DNA of 64,000 bases from the NCBI RefSeq assembly GCF_025602895.1, contig NW_026516277.1, positions 159,051-223,050 on the forward strand, in the 5' to 3' direction. Within the stretch, counting starts at the first letter, position 1. The number at the start of each line of letters is the position of its first letter. Position numbers and translations under genes: made by a program. Under the pieces are notes generated by a model. That model was given only the letters and a program-made list of their open reading frames with translations, ran no database searches and was not told the origin of the DNA. This document shows, piece by piece, positions 47,082 through 64,000 of this stretch. This DNA comes from Polychytrium aggregatum (Eukaryota > Chytridiomycota > Chytridiomycetes > Polychytriales).

Positions 47082-47633
47082 CGAGCATACGCAGACAGCA
47101 TGTTGAATAACGAATCGGCACATTGTCTCATTCGGACAACTCGGCGTAGCCGAATCATATCACACACCCGGTCGAGTGGGTCAAATCATTTCCCTGTGTG
47201 AGGGAGATGCACGGAGTGAGCGGGCACGACGGGGACCAGCGATTCGCTGCAGATCCAGTCACTGCAAGTCAAAGCAAGAAGACATACCTGGGATGCGGGA
47301 GGAAGACGTGGAGCAAAGAGCAAGTTGCTGCAAGACCTCAGCGAGCGGATGATACAGGGGTCGGACTCACACAACCCACGCAGCGTGCACTTGGATTGCA
47401 CCGCCGAGTCCAATACGAGTTGGATGCGCGATTCAATGCACAAGCGAAATGGTACTGTTCGACGAGCACCAGTACACAGCGACTGCCGAACACGCACACC
47501 ACAAAGCTGGTGAGCGTCGCAGTGGTATTTTCAATAATGAGCTGTATATTACGCAAGTGGGGAATCGATCGTCTCCTGTTGGCGAGGAAGCATCGGGTGA
47601 CCGCCTATTGATGAAGCATTATCCATATCACAT
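47082..47633. other. Convergent intergenic region
   Basis: About 550 bp between the stops of the small mitochondrial-protein gene and ATP16. No domain-bearing frame on either strand. Confidence 0.5.
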
Positions 47634-49081
47634 TTACTTGTGCTGGGCAGCAGCAACAAGGGCCTCCAGAACCTCAATCTCGATCTTGGCCTCGGCCTTG
47701 TCAGTCTCGGACAGGGTGGTGGAGCTAGCCTTGCGGTTGGACTCATCGAGAGCACGGCGGGCGGACTGACGAAAGGGGCAGAGGGTAGACCACCAATGAG
47801 GATCAACATCGACGGCACCAGTCGTGAAAATGCGGGTCTGAGAGCTTAGCAGTCGCGGCTGATCCGCTTTGACTCGCGGAGGGCCAGAGATACGGCCACA
47901 GGGGGGAGTCGAGTCGTACCTCAAAATCAACATCCTCCAGAGTGTAGGCCTCGACGGCGTTAATGTTCAGGGTGGAGTCGGGGTTGATGATGGCAAATCC
48001 TCCGCTGACTGTTAGAGGGAACAGAGGTCAGTCAACAGAGTTGAGTTGCCAACGGGGAAGGGGCTTGGTGAGCCAGGACGATACATACCAAAGAACTTTT
48101 GCGGCTTGTCGGCGCCAAAGACCTCGATGACACCAGGGGCAAGCTGAGCGATGGTGGGGACGTGATCGGCCAGGATACCCATATCACCATCGGCCGACAC
48201 CAAGTTGACCTGGGTGGCGGTGAAGTTCTTCAGGATAGACTGGAGGAGAGGTGATATTCATATTGGGATTGAGCGACGAACGATTAGTACTCGGATCTTT
48301 CGCTCGATAGGACAGACAGAACTGATGTCCGAGAAGCTTGCGCTACTGAATCAGTGTTGATGGATGTGATCGATGGCCGAATGACAGCGACGCCGGCACC
48401 AACAGGACTACAAAGATGCCCAGCGAACAGGAAATCCTGGATCAAAGTGGTGTGATATCCGTCTCGCATTGCGATAAGGCTGGACAGGTTCCGATCCGAC
48501 AAAGCCTTTGAAGGTGAGATGTCGTCGCTGAGGCTCCATGTACACCGAATCCCATGTTTAGTCCAATCCAGCCGAGTCCAGTCCAAGTCCAGTCCAGTTC
48601 GATAGCCCACTGTGATCGGGATCCGAGATGGATAACGCACTTGCGCCGGATTTTCAGATCCACTCGATGGCGTGTGTGTGGCCGGATGGCGGGTGGCCGC
48701 CTCTCGGGAAGCGGAGTCGAGGATGCCCTGTATGATGACAGTGGCGAGAGCCCGCTCCTTTGGGGTATACAGAGACAACGATATCGATGATAGAAATGTA
48801 CCTGGTGGGGCACAACAAAGTTGACCAGAAGCTTGCCAGCAGCAGGGGTGGCATCGCTGGCATATCCACGAGCTGACATGAGAGAAGACACATATGTCGG
48901 AGTGAGCGGAATGCTGGATGCCTTGGCAGAGCAAGCGCCGGCAGGAGCACGAGCAACCAGCGACCGGAACGCTGGTTGCCGAACATAGCTGCATCTCGAT
49001 GAGCAGGATGCGACGCTCACCGAAGGGGGCGACACGGGCGGCCAGGGGGCGGGCGCTGCGAGCGAGGGCACGGAAGAACAT
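47634..49081 (-). CDS. ATP16: Mitochondrial F1-ATP synthase subunit delta (bacterial epsilon homologue)
   Basis: Five exons in transcript order: 49081-49021, 48872-48802, 48239-48089, 48008-47920, 47765-47634; 167 aa, the expected precursor length. The presequence is MFFRALARSARPLAARVAPF, Arg-rich and acid-free. Mature features are LLVNFVVPHQ, ATQVNLVSADGDMGILADHVPT, LAPGVIEVF, KFFVSGGFAII, and a two-helix C-terminus (SARRALDES to ALVAAAQHK). The subunit sits at the foot of the F1 central stalk and couples it to the c-ring. The gene is head to head with ATP2, whose product is in the same F1 sector. Intron 48240-48801 is long (562 nt) and contains CCAGT-type short repeats near 48565-48600. Confidence 0.94.
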
Positions 49082-49761
49082 GATGGCGTGGAGCGGGAAG
49101 AGGGAACGGGGATCGTGTCGATGGCCGAGCGTCCTGCCGATGGGCGACGGCCGGGCTTGTCTTTTTTTCGCTGGTTTTGAGGCGGCCCGAGCCGCGAGCT
49201 GGTTGGACGGGCGCGCGGCGGCCAGGCGGGCGGGCGGAATGAGTTCATTCATTTGGCGAACGCCGCTATGAAGTTCATTCGCGTGTGTGGCTTGCGCGGT
49301 GGCTGCGCGCGCTAATGAATTTAATATGCAGACACCGCCGCACACACTGCCGGACACGTGGTTGCGCAGGCGGCAGCGGCGGATCCAGCCGGATCGAGTG
49401 CGCGTTCGGGGCAGGGGCAGCGAGCGGACGCCGAGACAACCAGCGAGAGCGCCAGCGAGAACACGCGCCCGCGACGTCTCCGCGCACAGGCGAGACGCAC
49501 CGAGCCCGACAGGCAGTGGCTCTCGGCGCAGCGAGGACGGCAGCGCGCTCTCGCGACAGCGTATTAATTTCATAATTGGCGGTGCCGATCGCCTCTCGTC
49601 CTCGCTCGCGCGCGGACCGAGATGCTAAGCCACAGAGGCCCTCTCGCCCCGGCTCTGCGTTTGCGGTCATTTGCGTTTTTTTTTAAAAGGGCAAGCGAGT
49701 TTTTTCGTCGACTCCACCTTCTTCGCTTTTTCTGCCGGGTCCATCTCTTGCCAGTGAAAGG
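49082..49761. promoter_or_regulatory. Shared divergent promoter region ATP16 / ATP2
   Basis: 680 bp separate the two divergent ATGs. The stretch contains two GAAGTTCATTCGCG/GAGTTCATTCATTT-like elements (49237-49285) and AT-rich islets in otherwise GC-rich DNA (GAATTTAATATG near 49318, GTATTAATTTCATAATTGG near 49560). It also has a T-run near 49675. The AT-rich islets are candidate core-promoter sites, one near each gene; this is positional inference. Confidence 0.55.
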
Positions 49762-52080
<2,319 letters not shown>

Positions 52081-52599
52081 ACCTAATAATTCCAGGCCCT
52101 TCAGAGTTTTCGCTTAGAATTCCGGATGGTTGTACAGTTTTTTTAGGTTCCTGCATGTGTAATATCAGTGCATGCCTGGTGCCATTTTCAGATCAATTCC
52201 AATACATTTGTGCACAAGACTCTGGTGGCCTCTGCTGTCCTCATCCGAACCCACCTGTCCCTGTCCAACGGCATCGCACTCTGCTGCAGGCTCTTCGCTT
52301 ACTGCCCGCCCCTGGCCCACACCGTCGGTGGTGCGAACCCTTGGTGTCGCCCCACATCCGAGACTCGGCGTGCTGGACACACTGTGGCGCAAGCCCCGTG
52401 TCGCCCACGTGGTCCTGAGGTGACCGGCCGTGTGCATCCATCCCCGTCGGTTCGAATGCGAATCACGCTGCGCCGCCGCCGTCGCCGCCCTGGCGAACGG
52501 GCTGGTCCCGGGCCTGCAGATTCCCAAAAAGCAAAAGGCCGAGATTTCGACCGGCTTTCCCCTCTGTCCCTCACGCCCCCCCCCTTTCCCGCAAACGTC
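52081..52599. other. Intergenic region ATP2 to clathrin heavy chain
   Basis: About 520 bp with no gene seen. The 3' side is C-rich just before the clathrin ATG. Confidence 0.5.
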
Positions 52600-61228
<8,629 letters not shown>

Positions 61229-61773
61229 ACAGAACATTTGGGTGGCAGATTTGCCATGACATCGCTGTAGGCAAATCCGTAAATACACCTTGATTCGTGA
61301 GCACCGCCATTGGGGAAACCGTGGATTTTAAAAGGCCAATACGTTGTGTCGTTGTCAACCATCTTCAGCAAGCGCGCCTTACGGAGCAACAACTTGGGTT
61401 CAAGTGTTTGGGATCACTCGGATGACCAAGCGACATCCCGTTGCCATACTCTTCGTTGTGTCAATGTCGCAGCACCGGAGCTGGGCGCATCCATGGTCCG
61501 CGGATCGACAGAAACTACTAACATGCAATATCATGACCGTTGTTGACCCTGCCTTCTCCGTGAAACAATGGGCAATAGCTTGTCCAAGTCACTTCGTCAT
61601 ATCCACCCCTGGCGATTTGCAAGAGCAGTCGCCAAAAATAGTCGAATGATCACGTGGTGCGTTGCAGGTCACGTGTGACGTGGACAGCGCCAGCATCGAC
61701 GACTTTCCACCGGCGACGCTCTGCCGCCCGTCCAGCTGTGCAGCGCTCCAGCAGCCGAGGGCCGAGCAACAGC
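61229..61773. other. Intergenic region clathrin heavy chain to RING gene
   Basis: 545 bp; no gene seen. A GATCACGTG...GTCACGTGTGACGTGG stretch at 61648-61682 contains two CACGTG E-box palindromes about 22 bp apart, plausible bHLH sites upstream of the RING gene. Confidence 0.5.
61648..61682. promoter_or_regulatory. Paired CACGTG (E-box) palindromes
   Basis: Two perfect CACGTG hexamers lie within 35 bp, about 95-125 bp upstream of the RING-gene ATG at 61774. CACGTG is the known site for Cbf1/Pho4-type bHLH factors in fungi. Function is inferred from sequence and position only. Confidence 0.45.
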
Positions 61774-62903
61774 ATGGGGCCGACCGACACTGAGAGCCGA
61801 AATCTCTTTTGCGAGTTCATCGATGAGAGCATGCTACTATCCACAGACTTCTCCCTTCCAATGTTGGCCGCTGATCCGCCTGTCGATGCAGCGTCAAATG
61901 GCCGCGGGACTAACTGGCTGTCCCAGCAATCGATGCTGGATACCCCAGCAGTTCAAATCATCAACAGCCCAGGGGAAACCAACCAAGCCAGCGGAGAAGA
62001 CGACGACGAACTCACCGTAGTATCCTCAACATCCCACAGTATAACCCGACATTTATCGACCTGACACTCGACGACGACACCGACTCGAGCGAAACGGCAG
62101 CGACCCCGATCGATCCAGTGGCATTGCCCAGATCCCGGGAGGATGTCCAAGAGGAGCCTCGGCTCTCTCGCAGCTCAAGTCACCGCGATGACGATCTTGA
62201 GATAGTATCCATAAGGTTCTTCAGTAAGCCGAGCGAGCGTCAGCAACTGAGCAGCTTGATGGCTGGGACATCCAGCTTCACCCTTCATCCGCACTCAAAT
62301 ATCATGCAGTGTAAGTGTAGAGGCAGAGCCCCGTTCGTTTGGATGCGCAAGTTTGGGAGCTGGGGAATCGTCGATGCAACATCGCATTTGCGAGTGTCTT
62401 TGGTACCGCTCATAAACGCACAGCATGGAGCCAGCGGGTAGCTTCCGATGAAACTAACACACTCCACCGGTGGCACACATCCTCCCCTCTGCCTCTGCTG
62501 CGAAATACGAATCGACTTGTGTCCTGTTTGCAACAGTTTCGGATATCCGAAATCCACCATTTTCTCTTGGTGTCCTATCAGCGCCCCTCCCAAGCTCCAG
62601 CCAGCTCAGCTATAATCAATGGCAGATACCACCGCAGCCGTCACTCCAGATTCCCAAACTGCCGCATTCTCTATCAACAACGGCACCCGTAATTCGCCAC
62701 ACCGTCAACCGGAAAACCCGGCGGTAGTCAAGTGCTCAGTATGTCTGGAGAAAGCTTCAGAGACGACCAATCTCTGCAGCACGGTCTGCGGACATATTTT
62801 CTGCGAAGACTGCATTCGCGGTGCATCAATGAGGCAGAAATCATGCCCGATTTGCCGAAAGAAACTCGGCAAGAACGGATACCATCGCTTGTTCCTCTCA
62901 TAG
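61774..62903 (+). CDS. RING-finger protein with SUMO-interacting motifs (probable SUMO-targeted ubiquitin ligase, RNF4/Slx8-like)
   Basis: The last exon encodes a C-terminal C3HC4 RING: KCSVCLEKASETTNLCSTVCGH, IFCEDCIRG, KSCPICRKKLGKNGYHRLFL. Ending only a dozen residues after the last cysteine pair is characteristic of RNF4/Slx8. Upstream coding carries hydrophobic-acidic SUMO-interacting motifs, TFIDLTLDDD and DDDLEIVSI, with a third candidate DDELTVVSS. Clear exons are 62040-62310 and 62638 or 62650 to 62903. The first exon starts at 61774, but its 3' end is uncertain. A donor at 61951 gives an 89-nt intron and about 233 aa. A donor at 62017 would need a 23-nt intron. Such ligases ubiquitinate poly-SUMO conjugates in the nucleus during DNA repair; that function is inferred from domain order. 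Confidence 0.72.
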
Positions 62904-63843
62904 CAAACCTGAACCAAGGATCCTGATATTGGACAACTGTGCTATACATGATGCCCTGGGTGTTCTGCTTTGACAATGATACGACGCTGGAAGAAGCAGC
63001 CAAAGATGCTCATGAGCCACTTGACGATTGGAAGTAAAAGACGCTACTACGATCACTCTCTATAGCTTTGAGTTGCGAGCCTTTGCATTGTTGCCTCGGA
63101 GCGTGGACGACCCATTCGGAATCGCTGCCTCATGCCTGGAAGGTTCACAGCGGAAGCGTAGCGGCAAAGAGAGCCACTCTTGGAGACGAGGATGCAGCCA
63201 GCCGCATGACGCAACCAATTGCAGGGCGACTGGTAGGGTGACCGACGACGAACGGGCCGGTCCCAGATGTTGTTGGCCCGGATGTTGTTGGCCCAGATGT
63301 TGTTGGCCCGATGTTGTTGGCCCAGATGTTTGCCCAGAGCCAAATCGGCGTTGATGCTAAATCGCTTGGCTGTGATCCTCGGACGCGACGACCGACTTTG
63401 ATCAACCCGGCCCCTATCGGACCACTCACCGGCCACAGGGCCACCAAGACCAAGCTTGTGGCAAACGATCGGACTCCGCACCGAAATATATAGACGGCGG
63501 AAACCAACACGGCATCGATCTCGGCACAGCGCCCAAAAACGAAGTGCGGGAATGTTAGGGTAGAGGTGTATCTAATAATCGGAGGGTGTATGTAGGCCAG
63601 GGCACTTTCAAATACGGGGAGCCGGAAGGCAGAAGCAAGAGCAGCTACATACACCAAGAATCGACAGCAAGTCCTTGAGAACAAAGCAACCGCCGGCAAT
63701 CCACGATACCAAAACACGTACTCGCAGGCGAGATCAAAGTAGCAAGCGAACAAGCGAGCATCTCAAAAATCAAAATGCCTTTGGCAAGCAAGATCGAAAC
63801 CGGCAGGCCAGCGGAAAGAAAAGGCAAAATATGATCGTCGTTG
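62904..63843. other. Intergenic region with minisatellite, upstream of tRNA genes
   Basis: 940 bp. Open frames on both strands (one of about 200 codons on the minus strand) lack domains and run through the minisatellite, so I do not call a gene. Confidence 0.5.
63265..63335 (+). repeat. 16-bp minisatellite GATGTTGTTGGCCCRG
   Basis: Four head-to-tail copies with one-base length variation (GGCCCGG, GGCCCAG, GGCCCG), followed by a degenerate half copy. Confidence 0.85.
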
Positions 63844-63925
63844 CGACAACTGCAGGGTTCGAACCTGCGCGGGCAAAGCCCATTGGATTTCAAGTCCAAC
63901 GCCGTAACCACTTGGCTAAGCTGTC
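63844..63925 (-). tRNA. tRNA-Ser(TGA)
   Basis: The minus strand folds as an 82-nt class II tRNA. Acceptor stem GACAGCT pairs with AGTTGTC, discriminator G. The D-arm contains AGCCAAGTGGTTA. The anticodon arm is GTTGGA-CTTGAAA-TCCAAT with anticodon TGA. A variable arm follows (GGGCTTTGCCC), then a T-arm with GGTTCGAACC. No intron and no encoded CCA. The long variable arm and discriminator G fit serine. Confidence 0.96.
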
Positions 63926-63940
63926 GTTAAAGATTATCTT

Positions 63941-64000
63941 TGCTCCCACCCAGGATCGAACTGGGGACCTTATCCGTGTGAAGGACACGTCATACCACTA
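63941..64000 (-). tRNA. tRNA-Val(CAC), 5' part cut by window edge
   Basis: The minus strand shows the second half of the D-loop (TAGTGGTATGACG) and the anticodon arm GTCC-TTCACAC-GGAT (anticodon CAC). The T-arm CCCCAGTTCGATCCTGGG and the 3' acceptor strand TGGGAGC with discriminator A follow. The 5' acceptor strand lies beyond the window. It sits 15 bp from the tRNA-Ser gene on the same strand. Confidence 0.88.

Noticed and set aside
63145-63753. 203-codon minus-strand frame
   Set aside because: Reads through the 16-bp minisatellite as repeated GPTTS peptides and shows no domain.

Overview
This is a GC-rich, intron-dense nuclear segment of a fungus. The gene set (UTP22, TOF1/Timeless, CSE1, VMA3, SPC3, ATP16, ATP2, clathrin heavy chain, a protein with the fungal transcription-factor regulatory domain) is eukaryotic and fungal. 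The high intron load (about 115 inferred introns, mostly 55-400 nt) and a six-helix membrane protein fused to a class I cyclic-nucleotide phosphodiesterase point to an early-diverging, zoosporic lineage such as a chytrid; that placement is inference. I saw no bacterial, viral or transposase genes. Exon models were built by hand from GT-AG (rarely GC-AG) junctions, reading-frame phase and family conservation. Every model given as complete keeps phase from ATG to stop, but none has transcript support.

Layout. 1-316 (-) N-terminus of a TKL-like kinase, cut by the window edge. 1233-3047 (+) four-helix, Ser/Thr/Pro-rich membrane protein. 3219-8896 (-) UTP22/NOL6, ribosome biogenesis. 9583-11423 (+) nucleotide-sugar/triose-phosphate-type transporter. 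11783-13334 (+) membrane-anchored FKBP. 13335-15657 large gap with a 9-bp repeat array just before the next gene. 15658-19042 (+) membrane phosphodiesterase. 20378-22766 (+) Nepro-like nucleolar protein. 23317-24460 (-) VMA3 and 24808-26025 (+) SPC3, head to head. 26404-29375 (-) transcription-factor-domain protein without a zinc cluster, head to head with TOF1/Timeless at 29912-36657 (+). 37396-42625 (+) CSE1. 43213-45673 (-) Tudor-like unknown protein. 46461-47081 (+) small predicted mitochondrial protein. 47634-49081 (-) ATP16 (F1 delta) and 49762-52080 (+) ATP2 (F1 beta), head to head. 52600-61228 (+) clathrin heavy chain. 61774-62903 (+) RING protein with SUMO-interacting motifs, a likely SUMO-targeted ubiquitin ligase. 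63844-63925 (-) tRNA-Ser(TGA) and 63941-64000 (-) partial tRNA-Val(CAC).

Most genes are housekeeping and functionally unrelated. The clearest shared-function neighbourhood is the divergent ATP16/ATP2 pair, two subunits of mitochondrial F1 that share one 680-bp promoter region. The most novel-looking non-genic signal is a diverged dispersed repeat of roughly 210-260 bp, present three times in intergenic DNA (about 19991-20205, 36904-37110 and, inverted, 45838-46095). Other points are two GC-AG introns, 11-nt and 12-nt micro-exons, and several minisatellites inside introns.
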